Of a DNA stretch of 64,000 nt, positions 1-10,932 are shown in pieces (position 1 is the first letter of the stretch; each line of letters opens with the position of its first letter). The DNA comes from Dryocosmus kuriphilus (lineage: Eukaryota > Arthropoda > Insecta > Hymenoptera > Cynipidae). A model generated the notes under the pieces. The model ran no database searches. It had not been told where the DNA came from and was given only the letters and a program-made list of their open reading frames with translations. The stretch lies in contig CM076193.1 of assembly GCA_038277395.1 (NCBI GenBank), forward strand, positions 72,868,252-72,932,251, given 5' to 3'. The position numbers and the translations under genes were made by a program.

Positions 1-755
1 AGTTGTACAACTCGAGAAGATCTACCAATATTATATTAACTATTTTTTGATAAAATGCACGATTTTTGTTTTAATCGAGAAAACGTCTTTAAAAATCAAA
101 AATTCAAATTTCCTGCCAAACTATGTAAGATACAGAAAAAATCATAATAAACAAAGTTGTGGATCTTAGAAAGATCTACAAATTTTCTTCCAATAATTTT
201 TTTTAACAGATGCGTAGTTTTTAAGTTATTCGTGAAGATTTAGTTATAAGACTCATCGTTTTACTTTTAAGAATCGAAATCCTGCATTGTGAAAATTTGG
301 AAAATCAAAAAAAAAAAAAAAAACGTTACCACTCTACAGTGTGCTTTAAAAAAATGTATTCTTCTTCACGTTTTTTTATAACTCGCATAGTTTGTCAGGA
401 AAATTGAATTTTTGATTTTTTGAAAAATATTTTCGATGGATAAAACCAGAACCGTTGGTCAAAGAAGGCTGCTTAACGAACTCAACCTTTCTTTTTGGTC
501 CCTTAAAACGTGTATCAAATCGGAATCCAATCCGATTAGTCTTTCGAAAATTATGCGGTATACAGACGACAACGACGACAACAACACAACGACAACTACA
601 GCAACAACAATAATAACAACAACAGGCGTAAAACAACAGCGTAAAAATGGTTCTTTCGGATTCGGGGGGTCTCGAAATGTGGAGATTTAATGAAATCAAC
701 GAAAGTCAGTTTTCACATAAAACTAATACCTTCTCATTGAGATGAGAATGTAAAA
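1..755 (+). repeat. Dispersed non-coding repeat, copy A (foldback-like)
   Basis: Positions 1-300 hold diverged monomers ('aaaagatctacaaattt', 'tttttgttttaatcgagaaaacg') in the orientation opposite to those at 53450-53900. Positions 360-755 match 53880-54225 in the same orientation: the 'gatggataaaacca.aaccgttggtcaaa' start, a run of cgacaacgac triplets, and the end 'ccttctcattgagatgagaatgtaaaaa'. The copy is therefore partly inverted on itself. The ORFs at 376-699 and 436-690 are low-complexity artefacts. The class is unknown. The hairpin TTCTCAT-tgag-ATGAGAA sits at the end. Confidence 0.6.
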
Positions 756-1342
756 AATTGGAGACATTATAACAAAACTTCTTGTATATTATATTTTGAA
801 AGATTTCTAAGTTCTATATTAATTTTACCTTTAATTTGGATTTCGGTAAACTTATTTTTAACTCAGCGAAGGGAAAATAGATTAAGTTACACACATTTAT
901 CCATAGAAAATAACGTTTCTTCAGAAATTTTGAGAAGATACAATGACGTTGGTATATAAATATTGATTAGAGTCCACTAACAAGAATTATATTGTACAGT
1001 TGACAACTTTCGTGAGCAGTAACAGTCTCTTAATTATAATTTCTTGAATTTACAAAATCTCCAACTTAAGATAGCAACCATTCTAGTACTGAATTCTTTA
1101 CGACTATTCAGTTTCTCCATTTCTGTATATAGTACAGTCAAATTAGGATTTCTACTAGAACAAAATGCTGTCAGCAATTCTTTTTTTTTTATTACTGTTC
1201 CTAAGGACATCCTAATGAAATCCTAAGAGACTCCTATCTGCAAGTATTATTTACAATACGTTTGTGTGGATTGTTACTTTCGGCGAAAAAGCGAAGAAAA
1301 ATATGTGGGCAATGATTTTTAGAGAATACAAAAAGCTTCAAA
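756..1342. other. AT-rich flank without recognisable features
   Basis: No coding region or repeat recognised by eye. It is the left flank of Polinton 1 and ends in the target-site copy ATGAGC. Confidence 0.5.
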
Positions 1343-1348
1343 ATGAGC
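1343..1348. repeat. Target-site duplication of Polinton 1, left copy (ATGAGC)
   Basis: ATGAGC lies directly before the terminal AGT at 1349 and again directly after the terminal ACT at 20068. Six bases is the duplication length known for Polintons. Confidence 0.93.
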
Positions 1349-1761
1349 AGTAGATATACAGGGGGGTTTCTGGACCACGATTCCTACCTTACCGGCTTTC
1401 TAGAATTACGAAGCCGTTCGATAGCTGAAGTGGTTAATGTCCGTGCTAAGCTTCTAGAATGTTCGATGTGACGTTACAAAGCACGAAATTGGCGAAAGCA
1501 ACTTCTCCTTCCCCCTCCGAACTCTCTATCGCCCATAAGGTTCTAGAGTGTTCTCGATGATATCATTTACTACGCAATTGCGAGACACGAAATTGATGAA
1601 AAACAATATCCCCTTCCCTCTGCCCTCCTTCTCAACCCCATAAGCTTCTAAAAATTTGCGCATGATGATATCATTAAGCTACGTTTGAAAACGTTTAATC
1701 GCAGACGCGTCTGAACCTGTAGAAAATTCACGAACTTTAGAAGAAAGAGGGAAATCTCGCT

Positions 1762-1829
<68 letters not shown>

Positions 1830-2180
1830 TCTCTCATTAGCTTCTAGAAAATATGCATGATGATATCATTATACTACGCAATGACGAGACATGAAATTGT
1901 CGAAAACAACTTCCCCTTCCTTCTCCCCTCCTTCTCTCCCACAAAGGCTTCTAGAAATTTGTGCGATGATCTCATTAAACTACGTATCAAAAACGTTTAA
2001 TCGCAGACGCGTCTGAAACGTGTAGAACCTTCTAGAACTTTAAGATAAAGAGGTGAATATATTTTTCTCTCCCTTACAAGCTTCTAGAAATAATGCTGCG
2101 TAGTTGCGAGAAAAGAATTTTTCGAAAATAACTTCAAGGTCACTGATGAATTGCGTTTTAAAAAGTTAAATCGCAGATAT
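1349..2180 (+). repeat. Polinton 1 left terminal inverted repeat
   Basis: It matches the reverse complement of 19345-20068, from the terminal AGTAGATATAC through to 'aaatcgcag' near 2176. The left arm is longer mainly because of a (TC)n expansion at 1765-1835. Inside, the palindrome TTCTAGAA recurs (near 1399, 1450, 1841, 1948, 2025, 2081), mostly followed by a 'gatgatatcatta' segment. The arm is thus built from degenerate sub-repeats about 100-190 bp apart. Confidence 0.9.
1765..1835. repeat. (TC)n microsatellite inside left TIR
   Basis: Almost pure CT dinucleotides. The right TIR has only a short GA tract at the matching place (about 19691-19711), so the tract expanded or contracted after insertion. 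Confidence 0.95.
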
Positions 2181-3040
2181 AATATCATATCATATAAATG
2201 AAATAGGATACTTGACATTGTGCGAGGCTGGATATAAGGCAGCATTCTTTTCAAGGCGACTTTAATATAAATCAAGAGTACATTGCCCGATTTGATGCAT
2301 TCAGTTTTTCTAGAAGAGTTTTCTAGCAGTACAATTAGATATAAATAATGTTTTGATCAAAAATGTCGAGAACATAAAGACAAAAGTTCTCGAGTGTGTC
2401 ATATTACAGTGAACAGTCTGGTAAACATATTTGTTCAAGATGTGATTTTTCGACACGTTTCTAAAAAATTCTATTGGTATACCTGAATAATAATAATAAT
2501 CCGAGGGTATGTATATAGTGCAACCTGCGTAAAAAATTCTCAGTACAACATAAGCAGTTATTTGAAACCGATACTTGTTTGTTCGCACGTGATACTCGGC
2601 AGAATCTATTGAGACAATATATACAAAAAGTGGTTAGAAAGTTTGGTGTTTGACAAAAAATTATAAAGTTAAAAAAAAGGTGAAATATTAGATATTTTTT
2701 CCCAGTTTTATTCCTTTTGCCACCACAGCCGAGAAAACAGTGGAAAACTTTTAGCTTTGCTCAAATTGCTAAAATTGCAAAAATTTGAAAAGCTCAAATT
2801 GGTGCTTTGAGAGGTTTGTGTTTCTTCTTCTAGTTTATAGCTATATTCAGTGACATCTTGCGCGATAAAAAGGTGTTTCATATATAAAAAATTTTTTCAG
2901 TTTTTTCTTAACCACCGAGTGAGCAGTGTGACATTTGAAAAGTGTTGGCTGAGAATAAAATCAGTTAATTTCCAGCTACTACTACTACTCAGCGCACATG
3001 CAGACAATATTCCAACTGCTCAACTGCATTTTAAAAAAAA
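2181..3040 (+). other. Non-coding leader between left TIR and polymerase gene
   Basis: About 860 AT-rich bases with no supported gene. Short ORFs here (2084-2275, 2310-2588 minus; 2850-3062 plus) show no conserved counterpart in Polinton 2 and are treated as chance. The PolB start lies just downstream, so this probably contains its promoter. I see no clear TATA element that I would defend. Confidence 0.5.
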
Positions 3041-6000
3041 ATGGATTCGGAATACAGCATGAAACTCATTTCGATTATGGAGGAAGCCTAAAAACTTTTA
3101 TTAGATGAGGTAAGAATTAAAAATATCAACATGTGGCTTACCCTAAGTAAGCAGAATATTAGAATTTTAAACAAAATTATTAAATGTAATAGAGAATTAT
3201 ATGTAGGTAAAGAGACCCGAATTCAGTCAACACTAGGAATTTTAAAAGCTTACAATAGGAAAATAAAAGAATTGAGAAAAAAGGGGCAGGGCGTTAAAAA
3301 TTCAAATAGGAGGAAAACCGATATGATTCAGAGGGTGGATTTAGAATCCGCATTTAGGAGTAGAATAAGAACAGGATGCGTAGTTAATTTAATGCATAAA
3401 GACCTTAAGCATTTTTTGGAGGACGCGAAGTCTATGGTTGTTAATAGAATCAAAAATAGTTTAAAAAAGAATGAAAATTTAAAAGTAAACGTTTCATTCG
3501 CGGGGAAATTTAAACCTCTGATGAGCGGTGAAATGGTGGAAGAAATTAAATTTATTAATACTTCAAATAAGAAAATTTTGCCGTCCACTGATCTCAGTGG
3601 ATGGTAAGATAAAAATATTCTAGAAACAATTCTAGTGAAAATCGAGGAATTGCAGGAGACAGATTGAGGTTGGTCGCTTTCAGAAACCATAAATCTTGTA
3701 GTTAATTTTAATCAATACTTACCGATAAATTTGGGTAACTCCACTCTTATAGAGTTGCCTAAATTTATCAAAGACAAGAAAGCTGTAATTCACATCAGAA
3801 ATAACGATATTTATTGCTTTTTATGGTCATTAGTGGCAGCTCTTTGCCCTGCTGACAGTCACAGAGATCGTGTCAGTTCCTATCCCCATTTTTACACATT
3901 TTTAAAATATGATGGTATAAATTTCCCCATAAGTTTTGAGGATATAAGAGATAAAGAAATTTTTACTCTGAATATGCTAATGGTAACGAATTGGACGAAA
4001 TCAATCCTTTGTATCATTTTGCTCTGATTAAAAATCTGACCCGTTTGGTAAAATCCCAGATTACAAGTTCTAAATGTTGTACTTACCTTTGCGATAGATG
4101 TCTTTGTCATTTTAAGCTTGAGAAATCCTTGCAAAATCATAGGTTAGATTGTGAAAATATGAATCAGTGCCGTATGATCTTACCAGAGGACAATTAGCGA
4201 TTTTTGAAATTTAAAAATTACAGATTTAAGGAAAAAGTCCCATTTGCTATTTTTGCTGACCTTGAGTGCCTTTTGAAAGAGATTCCCGATAATGAGTCAG
4301 GTACAGGACCGTATCAAAAGCATGTAACATACAGCGTGGGATATTATTTACATTGCAGTTTTGATGATTCACTTTCCAAGCTAAAAATTTGTCGAGAAAA
4401 AGAGTGTGTAGAGTGGTTCATGAGAGAATTACATGAAATTGCGCAACATGTTGATTCTCGTTTATCAAATATTGTACCAATGGAAAAATTGACACCACAG
4501 CAGGAAGTAGAGTTTTATACAGCTAAAACTTGTCACATTTGTGAAAAGCCATTTGAAAAAGATGCAGTAAGACACCGCGATCACGATCATTTTACTGGAA
4601 AATATCGTGGTCCGAGTCATGATGGCTGCAATGTAAATTACAAAGATTCACACTCCATTCCAGTAGTTTTTCACAACTTGCCCGGCTATGACTCACACTT
4701 TTTTTATTAAAACACTAGCTACGCAATTTGAAGGACAAGTTAAATTGTTACCGGTAAATAAGGAAAAATTCATCTCTTTCACCAAGTATGTCCATGGTAT
4801 AAAAGTAAATCTCCGATTTCTAGATTCGTTTCGTTTTATGCCTAGTAGCATTGAAAAATTATCTTTATACTTGAGAAATGAGGATAAAAAAGTTAAATTG
4901 AAACATTGCAAAAATGACTTAGAATTTCAACTCTTAACGTGAAAAGGAGTATTCCCCTATGAATATGTAAATGAATGGGAAAAATTATATGAAGAACAGT
5001 TACCATCAAAAAATGAATTTTTCTCTCGATTAAACGGTGAAGATATATCTGAAGCTGATTACAGACATGCCTGTAAAGTTTGGGAAACTTTTAATATAAA
5101 AACCCTGGGCGAATACTCTGATTTGTACCTGAAAACCGATGTTTTACTTTTGGCCGACATTTTTGAAAATTTTATACACAACTGTTTTTCCACATATAAT
5201 CTCGATCCATTGAATTATTACACGGTTCCAGGAAATGCTTTTGATGGGATGTTGAAATTAACTGTAATTGAACTTGAACTTCTGACTTGATGAAAATATC
5301 AATGTGCTCAATATTCCTTATGATTCTCCAATAGGTTATATTTTTTAGGTAGATTTGGAATATCCTGCAGAACTGCATGATTTGCATAAAGATTTACCTC
5401 TGGCTCCAGAGAATTTGTTGCCAACCAACTCCTCATGCAAAATACCTAAATTAATAACGAGCTTACTGCCAAAGAAAAATTATGCGGTACACTACCGAAA
5501 TTTAAAACAATTTGTAAATTTGGGCCTAAAGATAAGTGAAATCCATAGAATTCTAAAATTCTAAAATTTGAACAAATACCTTGGTTAAAGAAATACATTG
5601 ATTTAAATACGGAGCATCGAAAGAAGGCAACGAATGATTTTGAGAAAAACTTCTTTAAATTAATGAATAACTCTGTTTTTGGTAAAACCATGGAGAATCT
5701 TAGAAAATATAAAGATGTTAGATTAGTAAGAAAATGGGGAGGTAGATATGGAACGAGAGCTCTCATTGCAATAAACCAAACTTTCATAGTTGCACTATAT
5801 TTGATGAAGACATGGTTACGGTTTTTGATATTTCAAAAATAATCACCTACGATTTTCGCTATAATTATATTCTACCAAAAATTGGAAATAATGCAAAATT
5901 GCTTTACACTGATACAGATAGTCTAATCTATCATTTCACCGTTCCAAATATTTACGAATGCATCAAGCGGGACATCCATAAATTTGATACATCAGGTTAT

Positions 6001-6408
6001 CCTCCAAATAATGCTTATGGTATACCTTTAAGAAATAAAAAAGTATTGGGACTAATGAGGGATGAATGTAATGGTAAAATTATATCAGAATTCATAGGTT
6101 TAAGGTCAAAATAGTATGCGTATAACATTTTAGGAGAACAATCCTCGAAAAGTAAGGCAATAGGTGTAAAAGGTTCCACACTACGGAAAATCACATTTGA
6201 AGATTATAAACAATGTCTATTTAAATTCAAAAATTTAACTCAGTGTCAAAATTTAAGCAGAAAATTTGAAGTAAATACTATCAAACAGAAAAAAAGTGCA
6301 TTGAGTTGGCTGGATGACAAACGTATATTAATTGCTGGTGACACAAATACACTTCCATGGGAATATATAAATAGAATGTACCAACCTATGGAAGTGAATA
6401 ATGAGTAA
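3041..6408 (+). pseudogene. POLB: Protein-primed family B DNA polymerase of Polinton 1, broken
   Basis: Polinton PolB replicates the element from its ends by protein priming. The start is ATG 3041, in frame with the ORF at 3131 but interrupted by TAA at 3089. It is aligned with Polinton 2, where the product also begins M-[DN]-S. Visible parts in order: N-terminal region; exonuclease motif FAIFADLECLL (about 4249); a Cys/His cluster CHIC...HRDHDHFTGKYRG (about 4530-4640); HNLPGYDSH (4672); YSDLYLKTD exonuclease motif (about 5117); finger/palm motif MNNSVFGKT (about 5665); catalytic YTDTDS (about 5904); and a C-terminus near 6408. The palm motif A block between about 5290 and 5345, present in Polinton 2 as DINNQYG, is deleted. 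Several stops and frameshifts (3607, about 4000, 4200, 4710, 4942, 5565, 6114) also break it. Inactive. Confidence 0.9.
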
Positions 6409-6433
6409 TTATGTAAATATATATGTACAGTAC

Positions 6434-6445
6434 AGTAATTTATAT
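6434..6445. repeat. Target-site duplication of Penelope-like insertion, left copy
   Basis: AGTAATTTATAT here is repeated at 8148-8159 on the other side of the inserted block. Confidence 0.7.
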
Positions 6446-8147
6446 TGTAAAAACTCTCGATCTGTAGGAGCCAATAAAGAGTCAATTCTTGTATTTTACT
6501 CGTTTATTATTCGAGCTTTCGGCTCAAATCGAGCCTTCTTCAAGAACCAAAAAATTATAACAAGTCCATGATGAACATACACATTATAAATAATAATAAT
6601 AAATGGTAATAAAATTATGACAACTTACATTTTTAATTACAATCATCAAGACTAGCAAAAAGATGTTGTCAATAGTGGTGAAACATAGACACTATGGTTC
6701 TCAATATATAAAACAATCAAACTCTTTGGTTTTCATGTAAAATGGTATAATTTTTAACATCTTTTGGAGATATCATAGAAAACGGTGTGATTTTAGAGAC
6801 AGTAATAGAAAACAGTGTGTTATGATTAATGGTCAAACCTAAACTGACGAGAAGTTACAATCACAGTTTTCATCAAAACAGAGAACCAATACAATCATAT
6901 TCAAATAAGTAGAGGGACAATATAGATTGAACATGCGTCAACAGAAAATTAAATAAACCATGATAATAAAGTTTCTAGTGTAAAATGTTTAAAAACTTGT
7001 CATATATCTTACTCAAATTTTCAGTGTCCATTTGTTTGTTAATAGTATTTTTATTTTTCTTGATATGAATCATTTCAGACGTCAAACGTTTAAAATAATT
7101 CTGTTCCCTATCTAAGATCTCAACACTTTTCCAATCAAAATCGTGATTATATTTTATTCTGTGTTCGCTGATAACCGACTTCTGTGTCACACGTCTAATA
7201 TTACTTTCATGTTCTTTGATTGTCGTATTTAATATTCGTTTAGTTTGCCCAATATACATCGATTCACAGTCCTTACAATTTATCTGGTAAACAACATTTT
7301 TCTCATCAGAAGGTGCTAAAAGGTCTTTTCCTCTTTTTATAATCTGTTTATTCAATTTTTGTTCTGTCTTACATATCGTTTTAAATTCATATTTCTTATA
7401 TATATTTTGGAATTGCCTGTGTTTATCTTCAATATAGGGTATTACAATAGATTCTTTCCGATTTTGAACATCAAAATTTTTTTCTTCTGTATTTACATTA
7501 TAATCAACAGTATTTACATTACATTCAAGTTTAAATTTACGAGCAGTTATATGTTTCTTAATAAAATCAACAGGGTAGTTATTCAGATCTAAAATTTTAT
7601 AAATATAATCGAAGTTTTTCTTATGAAATTTTTTATCAGAAAGTTTTAATACTTTGTCAGTTAAGTTATAAACCATAGCAACCTTCTGGTGAGCAGGATG
7701 TTTTGAATAGAAATTAATATAATTACCAGATGACGTCGGTTCTATTACTGTCTCTAGAATCACACAGTTTTCTATGATATCTCCAAAAGATGTTAAAAAT
7801 TATACCATTTTACACGATAACCAAAGAGTTTGATTGTTTTATATATTAACAACCATAGTGTCTATGTTTCACCACTATTGACAACATCTTTTTGTTAATC
7901 TTGATGATTGTAATTAAAAATGTAGGTTGTCATAATTTTATTATTATTTATTATTATTATTTATAATGTGTATGTTGACATCATGGACTTGTTATAATTT
8001 TTTAGTTCCTGAATAAGGCTCAATTTAAGCCGAAAGCTCGAATAATAAACGAGTAAAATACAATAAATGACTCTTTATTGGCTCCTACAGATCGAGAGTT
8101 TTTACAATTTGACTGATAATAGACGAGGAGTGATTAGAATCAACTAT
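6446..8147 (-). mobile_element. Truncated Penelope-like element with inverted terminal repeats
   Basis: A block absent from Polinton 2 begins 26 bp downstream of the PolB stop region. Its ends are inverted copies: 6444-6806 against 7755-8108, sharing 'ttgtaaaaactctcgatctg' and 'actcgtttattattcgagct'. Between them a minus-strand ORF encodes a GIY-YIG endonuclease of the type that forms the C-terminus of Penelope-like elements (PLEs). The reverse transcriptase core is missing. A 12-bp direct repeat flanks the block; 39 extra bases separate the right inverted repeat from the right duplication. Inverted or tandem pseudo-LTR ends are known for this group. Confidence 0.75.
6975..7763 (-). pseudogene. 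Penelope-like endonuclease (GIY-YIG) fragment, RT domain lost
   Basis: The 262-aa ORF retains the region between RT and nuclease (GNYINFYSKHPAHQK near the N-terminus) and a GIY-YIG-type nuclease core. The core contains VYQINCKDCESMYIGQTKR (about residues 159-177), where VYQI and YIGQT are the GIY and YIG positions, followed by the conserved KEHESN. PLE nucleases of this type nick the target for priming. The seven catalytic RT motifs that should precede it are absent: the ORF opens inside the right inverted repeat. This is therefore a 5'-truncated or internally deleted copy, although the remaining frame is uninterrupted. The open frame in an inactive copy suggests a fairly recent insertion. 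Confidence 0.75.
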
Positions 8148-8159
8148 AGTAATTTATAT
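8148..8159. repeat. Target-site duplication of Penelope-like insertion, right copy
   Basis: AGTAATTTATAT, identical to 6434-6445. Confidence 0.7.
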
Positions 8160-8397
8160 GTATATATCTCAGATTGTTAGCTAGTGAGCGATGTGACAAA
8201 GCACAGAGTGTATATATATACATGTTTAAAAGAAAAATGTGAGTGGAAGAATAAGAGTTGAATTCATATGTATTTATAGTAGGCAAAAATAGAATTTTGT
8301 AAAAAATACAATTAGTTTGAAAATAAAAAATGAAAAATGATTATTATTAAAATTAAAATTGCTGTCTTTTTTATTTAATGCGACCTGAAAATCATTT
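8160..8397 (+). other. Polinton 1 DNA downstream of PolB
   Basis: Non-coding. It resembles 40085-40370 of Polinton 2 (shared 'gtgagtg.aagaat.ag.gttgaattc.tatgtatt'), which shows it is native element sequence displaced by the Penelope insertion. Confidence 0.65.
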
Positions 8398-8897
8398 CAA
8401 ATAAACTCATCGGCTTTAATTCCAACTCATTTGCTTTAAAAGTTCAATGCATGACACTCTTTCCTTCACGCAACCATCAGATGTGACTTGATCCATTTCT
8501 ATTATCACGCTCTCGAGTGTCGACTAGTTGAGAGAGAAGTCAAGGCTTTTTTCTTAAGAGAAACTGTGACGAGCACGTACGCTCGCACATACGCCCATTG
8601 GGTTGCCGCTCGTAAGGCGGACTTACGAACGCATCACCGAGGGGACTGGCTCTACCACCACGCTCATCCCCACTGACCGACCCCAAGCAGCACTGTGTTG
8701 CTAAATACGAGATGCACGACGAAAAACGGGCAGTCGAGTCGGGTGCGACTCTCCGAGTACCTCGGGGAGCTCTCACCCGGTGAAACTCAAGGCTTCTTCC
8801 CACCGATGGGTGCCTATCCCCTACGGAAGGCAGAGGGACGTGGGAATCTCAAGGAGTAGGCCTCCCTACACTTGCTGTTCCCCAAGACCGACCTGAC

Positions 8898-9260
8898 TTA
8901 CCGTCCGACGTGTACGGTTCTCGTGGTTGATGGGCACTCCCATGGCCACGCGAACCTAGTGCGTTGGGGAATTTATGGGTACTCCCATGGTTCCCTTACG
9001 TCACCGAGGATCGACTCCCCCCGACCGTCCGACGTGTACGGTTCTCGTGGTTGATGGGCACTCCCATGGCCACGCGAACTTAGTGCGTTGGGGAATTGGT
9101 GGGTACTCCCATGGTTCCCTTACGTCACCGAGAACCGACCTGACCGGTCGACGTGTATGGTTCTCGTGGTTGATGGGCACTCCCATGGCCACGCGAACCT
9201 AGTGCGTTGGGGAATTGAAGGGTACTCCCATGGTTCCCTTACGTCACCGAGGACCGACTG
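8898..9260. repeat. Tandem repeat, three copies of about 120 bp
   Basis: The unit begins 'ccgtccgacgtgtacggttc' and includes 'actcccatggccacgcgaac' and 'ttacgtcaccgag'. Starts lie near 8901, 9025 and 9144. Copies are nearly identical, so the array is young. Confidence 0.85.
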
Positions 9261-9639
9261 ACCGAACCCCACGGGTACTAGACGACATCCCGGACCACAA
9301 CTTCTCCCCGCCAGACACTGTGAACGAGGTGGAGTACCTCCCCCGCGCGCGCCGCGGGCCGCCAATGACAAGGGGTTGGGAAACACCGCCGAAACGTCGA
9401 TATCCCGCGACCGCCAATGAGGGAAAAGACGTTCGTCCTCCTCTCCCGCCTCACCGAAACCGACCTTGGGGAGGCCGAGCGTCTTCCTCACCTCGAGACC
9501 GTCACTCCTCCGGAGATCCGTCAAAAGCCAAACCCGCGTCATACCAGAAATGTGTTTACAGGGCCCGCGCTGACAGGGACGTACCGGGGGCACCGCATCC
9601 CGCACACACCGACGTGTTGCCTGACGCCGGGGCGAATCC

Positions 9640-9960
9640 GCACGCGCACCTTGTGCGCACGCGCAAAGACCGACGCCCGCACACGTACACGCTCACACAG
9701 ACACAGATTCGAGACACCACACCCATACCCCACAAACATTGCAACTCCGACGCCGACACACGCACACTCGAACAATTGTACACACGCGCATACAACCAAC
9801 ATCCGCACACGTACCCGCACACACACGCACGCACGCACAAGACACAAACACTCACAGCCCGCGAACATTGTAACTCCGAACCGAAACACACGCACACTCG
9901 AACAATTGTACACACGCGCAACGATCAACATCCACACACACAGACCCGCACGCACACAAA
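9640..9960. repeat. CA/CG-rich degenerate tandem tract
   Basis: A run of 'cacacgcacac' words containing a roughly 130-bp duplication: 'cacacgcacactcgaacaat' at about 9757 and again at about 9888. It creates open frames on both strands that are not genes. Confidence 0.75.
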
Positions 9961-10390
9961 CACACACACATTTTGTCACCGCGAGATCTTTCTATATGTA
10001 TATTATGTGATTGGATTGAATAAATCGAGATACACCTCTTGCACTCAGAGAAAAACTGTCTATCTATCCTAACCTGACCCTGGCTTAGGCTGAAGCATCC
10101 GATAGGCTAGTTAGGCAGAAGTAGGAAAAAGTAAGATCGTTACAAAACAATACACTGTTTCTTGACCTGCATCAACTTGCTTATTTTACTACTACTGCTA
10201 CTATTATTATTATAATGGGAAGAAAAGAAACTCGATAAAAGAAGAAGACCAACTTCGTTTCAATTTCTTTTTTATTTAATAAAATATTATTACATTATTC
10301 TTTTTTGAAAAAAGTAAGTATTCTATAATTAAGCATATATATATGATTTTCTTATCTTTATAACATAAAAGCTACTCTAGAAAAACTTCT

Positions 10391-10891
10391 CTAAGACATC
10401 CAGTTTTGCAACAAGATTACATTTTCAAATGCGCAATTAAAATAACTTCTCTTATACATATGATGATGATGTGTGCATTCTATATCATGAATTAAAAATA
10501 TTTCACGCAATACACGTAGCGATGGGCAGTTCAAATCATGCATATCAGCAATTTCAGTTGACATTTTTACAAATTGTTTCAGGCAATTCTGTTTCTTTAA
10601 TCCTTTAACATAAATTTTTGTTGCATCTTTCAAAACGTTCTCGAGGATTACAGGCATTAAAGTATATGGTAAATTACCAGAATTCCAGGGTATTCCATGA
10701 TGATTGTACTCTACCCAAATGTTCATAGACTTATATTCTGGCGAAACGCAGTTCCACTTGCAGGGTGGTTGAAAGAGGAAAGTATATGGCTTTTTGAGTA
10801 TATCATCACTGATTGGTAATATAGCCAATTCTTTCAATAAAAATTTGTTTACTGGCAACTTGAATCCCTGCACGTCCACCACGTACTCCAT
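10391..10891 (-). CDS. Conserved Polinton protein of 166 aa, intact in this copy
   Basis: The ORF starts at ATG 10891 and begins MEYVVDVQGFKLP. It lies 41 bp downstream of the major capsid gene on the same strand and is the last gene of the minus-strand morphogenesis block. The same protein in Polinton 2 (40525-41037) is interrupted only by one stop codon. Conserved features between copies are the N-terminal VVD-QGFKLPVNKF, KELAILPISD, KWNCV...MNIWVEY-HHGIPWNSGNLPYT and LNCPSLR-LREI. The alternation of an early Asp with later His/Asp blocks is compatible with an RNase H-like fold, but that is only an impression. The family recurs in arthropod Polintons; I do not assign a function. It is the largest uninterrupted gene in this element. 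Confidence 0.7.
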   Translation of the reverse strand: MEYVVDVQGFKLPVNKFLLKELAILPISDDILKKPYTFLFQPPCKWNCVSPEYKSMNIWVEYNHHGIPWNSGNLPYTLMPVILENVLKDATKIYVKGLKKQNCLKQFVKMSTEIADMHDLNCPSLRVLREIFLIHDIECTHHHHMYKRSYFNCAFENVILLQNWMS

Positions 10892-10932
10892 AATGAATTC
10901 AACTAAAACTATTTCAACTTGGCTGCAGTAAT

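Larger units (their letters stand above)
8398..10210. mobile_element. GC-rich insertion of unknown class in Polinton 1
   Basis: Polinton 2 passes directly from a 'cctgaaaatc' stretch (about 40374) to the 'aggggg.aagga' stretch before the convergent gene. Polinton 1 has about 1.8 kb between the equivalents. The block is clearly GC-rich while everything around it is AT-rich. It contains three copies of a roughly 120-bp repeat (8898-9260), a CA/CG-rich tract (9640-9960), an AATAAA at about 10018, and a triplet-like tail 'tactactactgctactattattattat' (10187-10212). A simple-repeat tail suggests a retroposed or non-LTR-derived sequence. No protein domain is recognisable; long ORFs here are low-complexity His/Thr/Arg strings. 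Confidence 0.5.

Noticed and set aside
376..699. 107-aa ORF rich in Cys, Tyr and Val
   Set aside because: Translation of a CAA/ACG triplet tract in a dispersed repeat; the other copies do not keep the frame.
3328..3690. 120-aa minus ORF over the polymerase
   Set aside because: Antisense shadow of PolB; no counterpart in Polinton 2.
9215..10072. 285-aa and 197-aa plus-strand ORFs, with 146/161-aa minus ORFs
   Set aside because: They arise from the CA/CG tandem tract; His/Thr/Arg or Cys/Val strings with no domain, open on both strands.
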